Source: Riptortus pedestris (taxonomy: Eukaryota; Arthropoda; Insecta; Hemiptera; Alydidae). From it: a stretch of DNA of 64,000 bases. The stretch's first letter is position 1; every line of letters starts with the position of its first letter. The notes beneath the pieces are model-generated. The model searched no databases. It was not told the origin of the DNA and saw only the letters and a program-made list of their open reading frames with translations. A program made the translations under genes and the position numbers. Shown one piece after another: positions 10,125-20,237 of the stretch. The stretch spans positions 585,001 through 649,000 of the forward strand of contig JADPXZ010000007.1 in NCBI GenBank assembly GCA_019009955.1. The letters are read 5' to 3'.

Positions 10125-11832
10125 GCTTTAGAAACTAAACCCATTAAGTTCAGTGTCCCCTTTATTCAAGATTTATTAGGTCTTTCAATAATTTGTCATA
10201 ATGTCCAATCACTAAATAAACACTTTTATGACATTACTGCTGATAAATGCTTTTTGTCAGCTTCTGTAATGATTTTTTTGGATACGTGGTCCAAAAAGGA
10301 TGATTCCTTTAATTTTCCCACATTTGTACAAGTACATCGGGTTGATGTTCAGAAAAGTTATTCCCATGCTTATGGTCTCATTGTCTTTTGTAAAAATGAT
10401 TTGAAGTCGAAAATTCAAGTCTTGGCCAACTTCAACTGTGAAGAAAAGTTTAAGAATTTCAATTTAGTTCTATTAAAATTGGAAGACATGTATATCTGCG
10501 CTGGATATAAGCCCCCCTCTACCCCATTTAAAGTTATTGAAGACCCACTTAACATTTGTTTTCAAATTGTCTCTCAGAGTGGAAGTCAAAAAGTAATTTT
10601 TTTGGGAGATTTTAATGTTGACCTGCTCAAAAGACTTCCTCATTTTTTTTCAAATGTATTAATAAAGAACAATGTTGTAAATAAAATTGTTGATACCCCA
10701 TCCACTGACGAATTAACTCAGTTAGACGTGTGCTTCTCCAATATTGATCATTTGGATGCAGCCTATTATGAATCTTATTTCAGTTATCACAAACCTATAG
10801 TTTGTTTAATTCCTACACCCTCCTCCTCCATTCCAAATGTCTGTTTGTCAGATGATAATAAAGATGTTGCTGAAATGACTGAAGTCACCTCCCATGTATA
10901 CCCTCCGATGGACTCGCCGCAATCCGGTACTACTCCCCCCTCCGGTACTCCTCCGTCCACTGTAGTTAAGGCAGACTTTATTGCTACTACCGAATCTGAT
11001 AGGACTTTGCCGCCATTACCCCCGGGTTTTGCTAACAAGGATGGTGTCTCTTGTTATGCTAACTCTACATGCCAAGCATTGCTCAGCTTAGAAGTAGTTC
11101 ACAATGTAATCATGAGCGACAGTGATCAGAACGAGATGACTTCTTTAGCAAGAGCTTACTATGGTGGCCACCAAGAACTCAATTCTTCAAAATTAAGAGA
11201 AGAAGTAGCTTTAATAACAAATTCGCCACAATTTTCATGAACAGCAGGATGCTGTCGAGTTTCTTACAAGGTTGGCAGAAGCAGTTCCTGGTATTGAACA
11301 AAGTCTTTCTCACACACTGAGTATTGAGTACCGCTGCACATTGTGTGGATATTCTACTCAACACTACCAGACAAATTTAGTGCTCCCAGTTACAGTAGAA
11401 AATACTGAAACTACAATAGCTTCCATGATAGCATCAGACTATGAATTATGGAAGCCTGCTGATGCTACATGTAGTAACTGTCAATCACGAAACTCCTATG
11501 AGAGCAGGACATCAGTGATTGTAAGTCCTGACTCTCCATTGCTCCTTGTCATACAGCTTGTCTTATTTCAAAGATCAAGTAGTGGCATCTTCGTTAAGAA
11601 AAAATGTGTTCTCAGTAACATAGATACAGAAACTATAATAATATCCGGCCAAAAATATAACATTTCTGCTATAATATCTCATCATGGAGAAGGCATAGAT
11701 TCAGGACATTACACTTGCCAAATGAAGCATAATAAAGACATTTGGGTCAAGGCTAATGATACTGTCGTGACATATTGCGCATTACCTCAGGAGAGCAGCG
11801 ATGCATATATAATCCTTCTGACAAAAGCTTAA
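10125..11832 (+). pseudogene. EEP-nuclease-like domain fused to a ubiquitin-specific protease (C19) domain, one frameshift
   Basis: A frame open from 10,125 (first ATG 10,269) runs to a TGA at 11,238; a second frame carries on to TAA at 11,830-11,832. Part one reads like an EEP nuclease: LSIICHNVQSLNKH, FLDTW, YICAGYKPP, VIFLGDFNVDLL, QLDVCFSN and SYHKPIV. The usual catalytic Glu (ETW) is Asp and the final SDH is SYH, so activity is doubtful. A Pro/Ser/Thr linker follows. Part two is a USP: Cys box GVSCYANSTCQALL (Cys codon 11,052-11,054), then in the next frame QQDAVEFL, a zinc-ribbon pair CTLC and CSNC, and the His box SGHYTCQ (His 11,707-11,709) with NDTVV. One indel near 11,225-11,240 explains the break. 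No introns are seen, which suggests a mobile-element or retrocopy origin. The family is not recognised. Confidence 0.72.
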
Positions 11833-12985
11833 AATACATATAGATACTAATTACGGTAATAACTTTTAAATTTTTTTAAAGATATAATATTGCAACAGTT
11901 CACCACCATTATCAGTTATAGATTACTTACTATTAGCCCATGTATGTATATAGGCATGTATTAAAAATACTGTAAATATTTGTAAATTAATTTTTAGTTT
12001 TAAGTATTTGCATGTTCTGTACATATTGTATATATGTGTCGACGGTGTGTACCTCCTCGCGGTGGGCATGTACTGACGATCCAAGGCGAACCTGGCAACT
12101 GGGTCCCCGGTTTGGGAGAATGGGAAGGGCGTACTTTGACAACATAGTAACGGCTTACTCTGTAGTGTAGCGGCTAAACACACTTACTTAATTCGTTATG
12201 ATATTTCTGTCAATATCCTCTCATTTTATTAAAAAAATGTTTCTTAAAATAATTATTATAATACTATATATTTTTTTTACTACTACCTCTTTTTTACAGG
12301 TACCAGCTGTCATTTGTAAAAAAATGAGAGAAGACATTCATATGAGATAAATATGATGAACAATAGAGTTAAAATATTTTGATATGGCATGCCTCCATAT
12401 CGTCTAATAAAATTGTCAATTTCTTGGAAAAATACAGTATTTATAGTTTGTGAACCTATGTATTATTCTAATGCTTAAATAAATACAAAATAATAAAATA
12501 TTTGAGTGTTTATTTTAATCTCCTTTCAATTATTAAACAATAGTTTACTTCAGTGAAAGGGACAATGTTGATCTCTTCGTCCTATCTTATTTTCAATTAA
12601 TTTGTATGTATGTATAGTACTTTTGTAGGTTTCGTCAGAGTTCACGGATAGTTGGTGTATTTTCCCCCCTGAGATATGGGCATACCCATGCCTCACTTGA
12701 ATAAACTAAAGTAAGTATTCAAATATGAGATATCAATACCAACTGTTCTAAGCTATATAATTAAAAAATATAATATTCAATATTATGAGGTAGCAGTCCA
12801 AAAATATAAAAGTATAAAAAATGTTCCGGAATCTCAAAATATTTTTGATTACTCTTACCTCACAGAACTGTATTTTTTCGGTAACTCTTACATTTCTTGT
12901 TTTCTGCCTTCGGTAACCCCCCTCCCCTTCATCTACTCATCAGTTTTTTTTTACATATAAATAGAGCATATGTGGTAATATGAAA
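11833..12985. other. AT-rich sequence with no recognised gene
   Basis: A GC-richer patch at 12,035-12,180 (GTGTGTACCTCCTCGCGGTGG onward) may be a remnant of something else, but no motif identifies it. Confidence 0.5.
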
Positions 12986-13003
12986 TCGCCAGTGTTATAC
13001 CAG

Positions 13004-13050
13004 CTCTTGGGAAATCTGCTTAGTTTACGCAGCCCCTGTGTGACGGACTT
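13004..13050 (+). repeat. K-family right-end fragment
   Basis: GGGAAATCTGCTTAGTTTAC and GCAGCCCCTGTGTGACGGAC match the K ends at 640, 4,516 (inverted) and 55,280. The rest of K is absent; the 95-bp array follows at once. Confidence 0.65.
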
Positions 13051-13059
13051 TTTTAGATT

Positions 13060-14605
13060 AGGGGGGGGGAGTCAAATTCTATGTGAAATGTTTGGGCAGT
13101 TTTTGAAGTATGTAGGACCTGACCTGTTTTCCTTGCCTACAGCCCTCATATAAATTAGGGGGTGGGTCAATTACTATGTGAAATGTTTGGGCAGTTTTTG
13201 AAGTATATATGTCCTCACCTTGGTTCCTTGCCTACAGCCCTCATATATATTGGAGGGTGGGTCTATTTCTAAGTAATAAGTTGGGAAGGTTTTGAAGTAT
13301 ATAGGACCTGACCTGTTATCCTTGCCTACAGCCCTCATATATATTGGAGGGTGGGTCTATTTCTATGTAATAAGTTGGGCAGTTTTTGAAGTATATAGGA
13401 CCTGACCTGTTTTCCTTGCCTACAGCCCTCATATAAATTTGAGGGGGGGTCTATTTCTATGTGAAAAGTTTGGGCAGTTTTTGAAGTATATATGTCCTCA
13501 CTTATGTTCCTTGTCTACAACCCTCTTATAAATTTGGGGTGGGGGTCTATTTCTATGAGAATACTTGGGCAGTTTTTGAGGTATATAGGACCAGACCTGT
13601 TTTCCTTGCCTACAGCCCTCATATAAATTTGGGGAGGGTGGTCTATTTCTATGTGAAAAGTTGCGCCGTTTTTGATGTATATAGGTCCTGAACTATTCCC
13701 TTTCTATAGCCCAGTTATAAATGGGAGGGTCTATTTCTATGTGAAAAGTTTGGGTGGTTTTTGAAGTATATAGGTCCTCACGTATATTCCTTGTATAAAG
13801 GACTCCTGTAAATTAGGGGGGGGTATCTATTTCAATGGAGAATGTCGGGCAGTTTTGAATCATTTAGGTCCTGAATAATTCCCTCGGCTATAGCCCTCTT
13901 ATAAATTGGGGGGGGGTCTATTTCTATGTGAAAAGTTTTGGCAGTTTTTGAAGTATATAGGACCATACATTATTTCCTTGTCTACAGCCCTCATTTAAAT
14001 TTGGGGAGGGTGGTCTATTTCTATGAGAATACTTGGGCAGTTTTTGAAGTATAAAGGTACTGACCTATGTTCCTTGACTTCAGCCCTCATTTAAGTTTGA
14101 GGATGTTGGTCCATTTCTATTTAAAAAGTTTAGCAGTTTTTGAAGTATATACTTAGGTCCTCTTCTATGTTCATTGTCTAAAGCGATCTTTTAAATGAGG
14201 GGGGGGGTGGTAACCTATTAGCCTAAGTTGCAAAAAGTGGACGTTAATAAATAATAATAATAAATCAGGGTGGGGGTCTATTTCTTTGTAATAATTTGGG
14301 CAGTTTTTGAAATATATAGGTCCTCACCTATGTTCCAAGTCTAAATCCCTCTTTTAAATTGGGGGAGGGGGGTCAATTTCTATGTGAAAAGTTTGGCAGT
14401 TTTTGAAGTATATAGGTCCTCACCTATGTTCCTTGTAGAAAACCCTCTTTTAAATTTGGGGGGGTCTATTTCTATGTGAAAGGTTTTGGCAGTTTTTGAA
14501 GTATATAGGTCCTCACCTATGTTCCTAGTCTATAGCCATCTTTTAAATTGTGTGGGGGAATATTTCTATGTAAAAAGTTATGGCTGTATCGAGGTACATA
14601 GGTCC
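13060..14605 (+). repeat. Tandem array, unit about 95 bp, about 16 copies
   Basis: Each unit has a G-run, TCTATTTCTATGTGAAAAGT, then TTGGGCAGTTTTTGAAGTAT, ATAGGTCCTCACCTATGTTC and CTTGTCTACAGCCCTC. Copies vary by substitutions and G-run length, so the array is old or relaxed. It lies just upstream of the triplicated FKBP12 promoter. A SINE tail interrupts it at about 14,205. Confidence 0.92.
14205..14268 (+). repeat. SINE tail inside the 95-bp array
   Basis: GGTGGTAACCTATTAGCCTA through GTGGACGTTAATAAATAATAA is the tail of the 4,065-4,295 SINE in the opposite orientation. Array units flank it on both sides, so it postdates the array. Confidence 0.65.
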
Positions 14606-14610
14606 TGACC

Positions 14611-14866
14611 TGTGAAATTTGAGAGAGAGAAAGAGAGAGAGAGGGGGAGAGAGAGGGGGAGAGAAAGAGAAGTGGAGAGGGGAGGGTGGGCGGGGGGGGA
14701 GAGAGACGGAGAGCGAGAAGGAGGAGAGGTGAAGAGAGAGAGAGAGAAGACGAGAGACGAGCTAGAGAGAGGGAGTGAGAGTAGAGGAGCGAGAGACGAG
14801 AGAGATAGAGGGAGGAGAGAGAGAGAAGAGAGAGAGGAGAGGGATAGAGAGAGAGTTAGAGGAGGG
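14611..14866 (+). repeat. GA-rich tract 1
   Basis: Almost pure purine on the plus strand (GAGAGA with G runs). It is the first of three such tracts alternating with promoter copies. Confidence 0.95.
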
Positions 14867-14872
14867 GGAAAG

Positions 14873-15436
14873 TTTTGGCGGGAGATAAAAGGCCCGGGGG
14901 AAAAGAGAAACAGCTTCTGCGACCTATAAAATCGCTATAACAAGAGTCTAGATGTGTTTTGGGGGGGGGGCGTAGAAGATTATTTATACAATGTAGCAAT
15001 TCCTGATATAATAGTTTATTTTGAAATATTAATATAAATAATATAATTAGTTATTTTAATTTGAGTTTAATTTAAATATTTTGCAGTAATATGTTGGAGA
15101 GAAAATTGTTTTTTAGTTAGATTAGCAGTGTTGCCGCATTATTGATAGAAATTTTCTATTTAGTAATGTGGGGTGGGGGGCGGGGAAGAATTATTTGAAA
15201 CTCTTTTGTAATTTTGATGGAATCACTCATTTGAAAATTACGAACGATGTATAAAATTTCAATCACTTTTTTCTCCACACTATTTTGTTGTTGTCGGATT
15301 TTAAACATTTTTTCTTGAATATTTTGGAGAAAATATTGTCGGGTCGTTATTATCAAGGTCGGAGCCATATTTGTTTTCAGATCCAGGCAGCCGCCCTCTT
15401 GGCGCTCGACGAAAGAGAACTGGCAATAATGGGCGG
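14873..15436 (+). promoter_or_regulatory. FKBP12 promoter/5' UTR, duplicated copy 1
   Basis: This runs from TTTGGCGGGA (an E2F-like site, 14,874-14,883) to an ATGGGCG at 15,429-15,435, parallel to copies 2 and 3. Shared landmarks are GACCTATAAAATCG, two G-runs followed by GAAGAATTATTTGAAAC or close variants, GTTGCCGC..ATTATTGATAG, and GGTCGGAGCCATATTTGTTT. It has small indels against copy 3. After ATGGGCG it diverges into GA repeat, so no FKBP12 coding follows. Confidence 0.75.
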
Positions 15437-15439
15437 GGG

Positions 15440-16502
15440 TGGGAGAGAGAGAGTGAGGTAGAGAGAGAGAGAGAGAGAGAGAGAAGAGAGGCAAGAGGAG
15501 AATGAGATCGGAGCAGAGGGAGAGAGGATCGGAGAGAGGAGAGAGGACGTGGATCGTGGTGAGAGATGAGATGAGAGATGAGAGTTGGAGTGAGAACGAG
15601 AGATGATTGAAGAGGAGAGAGAGAGTAGGAGACTCTGACCTGACCTGATGAGAGCAAGAGAGAGTGAGAGAGAGAGTAGTGGGTTGTGAGAGAGAGAGAG
15701 ATGAGAACTAGATAGAGAGAGTGAGAGAGAGAGAGAGAGAGTAGGAGAGAGAGAGAGTTGAGAGAGAGAGAGAGTGAGGAAGTGACAGAGAAGGGAGTGA
15801 GAGAGAGAGAGAGGAGGAGAGCGAGTCCGCAGAGAGAGAGAGTGCTTCATGCGTATGACGATGAGAGGAGTGAGAGTGACAGAGAGAGAGAGAGAGAGAG
15901 AGAGAAATAGAGATGTCTGAGAGAGAGAGAGAAATAGATAATGGTAAGAGAGCAAGAGCGAGAAGAGTGACGTGGAGAGTGAGAGAGTGACGTGAGGAGA
16001 GAGGAGAGAGGGAGAGAGAGGAGTGAGGAAGAGAGAGAGACGAGCGAGAGACGGAGAGGGGGAGAGAGAGAGAGTAGAGAGAGAGTGAGAGTGAGGAGAG
16101 AGCGAAGGATGAGAGGCGGAAGTAGGATGATTCTGTGGAAGAGAGAGAGAGAGTGAGGTTGTGTAGAAGAGAGACGAGAGAGAGTGAGTGAGTGAGAGAG
16201 ATAGATAGAGGGGGAGAGGACGCAGAGATGAGAAAGTGCAAAGTGATGAGAGAGAGAATGAGATGAGAGAGTGACGAGACCAGTTTGACAGTCGAGAGTA
16301 GAGAAGAGAGAGACAGAGAGATGAGAAGAGGAGAGTGAGGAGACGAGGAGAGATGTAGAACGGCTGAAGAGAGAGGCGGAGAGTGGACAGTGAGAGAGAA
16401 GAGAGAGATGAGAGAGAGACGAGACGTGAAGATGAGAGCGAGCGGAGAGTGAGAGAGAGAGAGAGACAGAGTGAGAGAGTGAGAGTGAGAGAGCTAGAGA
16501 GA
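15440..16502 (+). repeat. GA-rich tract 2
   Basis: About 1.06 kb of purine-rich repeat with scattered C and T. Long open frames across it are compositional and not genes. Confidence 0.93.
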
Positions 16503-17050
16503 GTTTTGGCGGGAGATAAAAGCCCGGGAAAAGAGAAACAGCTGACCTATAAAATACATATAACAACAATTCTAGATTGTTTTGGGGGGGGGGGCGAGAA
16601 TTATTTCTAATGTTGCTATCCTGATTAAAACTAGTTTTTTGTTTTTTTTTTTATAATTCTGAAATATATAAAAATTAATATATTTTGTATTTACTGAATT
16701 TGAGTTTAATTTAACATATTTTGCAGTTAATATTTTGGAGGAAATTGTTTTAGTTGAGATTTCGCAGTGTTGCCGCCATTATTGATATGCAATTTTCTAT
16801 TTAGTAATGTGGGGGGGGGGCGAGAATTATTTGAAACTCTGTTGTAATTCAGATGGAATTGCTCATTTTGAAATTACGACGATGTATAAAACTAAATCAA
16901 TTTTTTCTCCACATTTTTTGTCGATTTAAACGTTTTTCTTGAATATTTTGGAGAAATATTGTTGGGCTTATTATCAAGGTCGGAGCCATATTTGTTTTCA
17001 GTTCCAGGCAGACGCCATCTTGGCTCGACGAAGAACTGGCAATAATGGGC
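16503..17050 (+). promoter_or_regulatory. FKBP12 promoter/5' UTR, duplicated copy 2
   Basis: Nearly identical to copy 3: TTTGGCGGGA at 16,505-16,514, GACCTATAAAATACATATAA, a G-run with CGAGAATTATT, GTTGCCGCCATTATTGATA, GCCATATTTG and GCCATCTTGGCTCGACG. It ends with ATGGGCG (ATG 17,045-17,047), then GA repeat. GCCGCCAT and GCCATCTT resemble YY1-type sites. Whether it initiates transcription cannot be told from sequence. Confidence 0.75.
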
Positions 17051-17053
17051 GGG

Positions 17054-17137
17054 GTGAGAGAGAGGGAGAGAGAGAGAGAGAGAGAGTGAGTGAGAGAGAG
17101 AGAGAGAGAGTGAGAGAGAGAGAGAGGGAGAGGGAGT

Positions 17138-17228
<91 letters not shown>

Positions 17229-17250
17229 TGAGTGAGAGAGCTAGAGAGAG
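17054..17250 (+). repeat. GA-rich tract 3
   Basis: Mostly perfect (GA)n with occasional GT. It separates promoter copies 2 and 3. Confidence 0.95.
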
Positions 17251-17763
17251 TTTTGGCGGGAGATAAAAGCCCGGGAAAAGAGAAACAGCTGACCTATAAA
17301 ATGCATATAACAACAATTCTAGAGTGTTTTGGGGGGGGGGCGAGAATTATTTCTAATGTTGCAATTCCTGATAAAATAGTTTATTCTGAAATATATAAAA
17401 ATAATATAATTTGTTTTACTAATTTGAGTTTAATTTAAATATTTTGCAGTAATATTTTGGAGAAATTGTTTTAGTTAGATTCGCAGTGTTGCCGCCATTA
17501 TTGATAGCAATTTTCTATTTAGTAATGTGGGGGGGGGGCGAGAATTATTTGAAACTCTGTTGTAATTCAGATGGAATTGCTCATTTTGAAATTACGACGA
17601 TGTATAAAATTAAATCAATTTTTTCTCCACATTTTGTGTCGATTTAAACGTTTTTCTTGAATATTTTGGAGAAATATTGTCGGCGTTATTATCAAGGTCG
17701 GAGCCATATTTGTTTTCAGTTCCAGGCAGACGCCATCTTAGCTCGACGTATAACTTTGCAATT
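17251..17763 (+). promoter_or_regulatory. FKBP12 proximal promoter and 5' UTR, copy 3
   Basis: This copy runs straight into the FKBP12 start codon. It has an E2F-like TTTGGCGGGA (17,252-17,261), GACCTATAAAATGCATATAA (a possible TATA-like element), two G-runs followed by CGAGAATTATT, and YY1-like GCCGCCATT and GCCATCTTA. The transcription start is not identifiable. If copies 1 and 2 are active, transcripts would carry upstream ATGs. Confidence 0.6.
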
Positions 17764-17800
17764 ATGGGCGTTCAAGTTGATGTTATTTCTCCAGGCGATG
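17764..17800 (+). CDS. FKBP1A: FKBP12 coding exon 1
   Basis: This encodes [12 protein letters not shown] plus the first base of the next Gly codon (phase 1). The donor is ATG|GTGTGT. Intron 1 is only 82 bp and ends TTTTCAG at 17,882. Confidence 0.92.
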
Positions 17801-20191
17801 GTGTGTTTTATATCTAAAGTTTGTGTTTTATTCTATTTTTTTAGTTTTGGAATTTAAAATGAATATTTCTGTGTGTTTTCAGGCTCAACTTATCCCAAAA
17901 CGGGGCAGACGGTTGTAGTCCACTATACCGGTAAGCAATCAATGTTTTTATTTTCTATTTTTCCATAAATTAGCTAAGTTTTTCGCGGGTTTTTCAGCCC
18001 GTTCTTTATTTTTCCCGCCTTTTTAAACTTTGTTGGGAAGTGACTAGTCTTACAGAAAAAAAATAAAATAATACTCCCTGCTCGGCTAACATGTGAATTG
18101 AAATATTTTACTTTGTTCACTTTATTCCAAATATCTCCGTTATTATGAGCCTGAGAGTAAAATGTTATAGAACCAATCTTGTTGAACTATTGATGCTCTA
18201 CAATTGTTGTTATATGCACTTTTTCTCTATAGTAAATATTAACCGAGATATTAGCGTTTTTCTTTAATAAAGTGTGCACAAGGTTACTATCTCAGACCTA
18301 ATCTATTTATTTCAGCTACAATTCCAAATATCTCCGTTATTATGAGCCTGAGAGTAAAATGTTATAGAACCAATCTTGTTGAACTATTGATGCTCTACAA
18401 TTGTTGTTATATGCACTTTTTCTCTATCGTAAATATTAACCGAGATATTAGCATTTTTCTTTAATAAAGCATTGCAAAAACTTAGTATCTCAGACCTAAT
18501 CTATTTATTTTAGCTATAATTCCAAATATCTCCGTTATTATGAGCCTGAGAGTAAAATGTTATAGAACCAATCTTGTTGAACTATTGATGCTCTACAATT
18601 GTTGTTATATGCACTTTTTCTCTATCGTAAATATTAACCGAGATATTAGCGTTTTTCTTTAATAAAGCATTGCAGAAAGTTACTATCTCAGACCTAATCC
18701 ATTTATTTTAGCTATAATTCCAAATATCTCCGTTATTATGAGCCTGAGAGTAAAATGTTATAGAACCAATCTTGTTGAACTATTGATGCTCTACAATTGT
18801 TGTTATATGCACTTTTTCTCTATCGTAAATATTAACCGAGATATTAGCGTTTTTCTTTAATAAAGTATCGCACAAGCTTAGTATCCCAGACCTAATCTAT
18901 TTATTTTAGCTAACATTCCAAATATCTCCGTTATTATGAGCCTGAGAGTAAAATGTTATAGAACCAATCTTGTTGAACTATTGATGCTCTACAATTGTTG
19001 TTATATGCACTTTTTCTCTATCGTAAATATTAACCGAGATATTAGCGTTTTTCTATATCAAATCGTTCCACAAAGTTCAGTATCTCAGACCTAATCTATT
19101 TATTTTAGCTATAATTCCAAATATCTCCGTTATTATGAGCCTGAGAGTAAAATGTTATAGAACCAATCTTGTTGAACTATTGATGCTCTACAATTGTTGT
19201 TATATGCACTTTTTCTCTATCGTAAATATTAACCGAGATATTACCATTTTTCTTTAAAAAAGCATTGCACAAGGTTAGTATTTCAGACCTAATCTATTTA
19301 TTTTAGCTACAATTCCAAATATCTCCGTTATTATGAGCCTGAGAGTAAAATGTTATAGAACCAATCTTGTTGAACTATTGATGCTCTACAATTGTTGTTA
19401 TATGCACTTTTTCTCTATCGTAAATATTAACCGAGATATTAGCGTTTTTCATTAATAAAGTGTTGTAACAAGGAATCTCGGACCTAATCTATTTATTTTA
19501 GCTATAATTCCAAATATCTCCGTTATTATGAGCCTGAGAGTAAAATGTTATAGAACCAATCTTGTTGAACTATTGATGCTCTACAATTGTTGTTATATGC
19601 ACTTTTTCTCTATCGTAAATATTAACCGAGATATTAGCGTTTTTCTTTAATAAAGTCTTGCACAAGTTCAGCATCTCAGACCTAATCTATTTATTTTAGC
19701 TATAGTTCCAAATATCTCCGTTATTATGAGCCTGAGAGTAAAATGTTATAGAACCAATCTTGTTGAACTATTGATGCTCTACAATTGTTGTTATATGCAC
19801 TTTTTCTCTAGAGTAAATATTAACCGAGATATTAGCATTTTTCTTTAAAAAAGTAATGGACAAGATTACTATCTCAGACCTAATCTATTTATTTTAGCTA
19901 TAATTCCAAATATCTCCGTTATTATGAGCCTGAGAGTAAAATGTTATAGAACCAATCTTGTTGAACTATTGATGCTCTACAATTGTTGTTATATGCACTT
20001 TTTCTCTATCGTAAATATTAACCTTCGTTTCGTTGTAGGTACGTTGCAGAATGGCGTGAAGTTCGACTCGTCCCGAGATCGAGGGGTTCCTTTTAAATTC
20101 AAGCTCGGAAAAGGCGAGGTCATCAAAGGCTGGGACCAAGGAGTAGCGCAGGTAAAATAACAATTTATTTAAGTAATTATTTCTATATAAT

Positions 20192-20237
<46 letters not shown>

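Noticed and set aside
15429..15494. Alternative FKBP12 first exons starting at the ATGs of promoter copies 1 and 2
   Set aside because: After ATGGGCG both run into GA repeat encoding Gly/Arg/Glu; no FKBP12 codons or splice donor in place.
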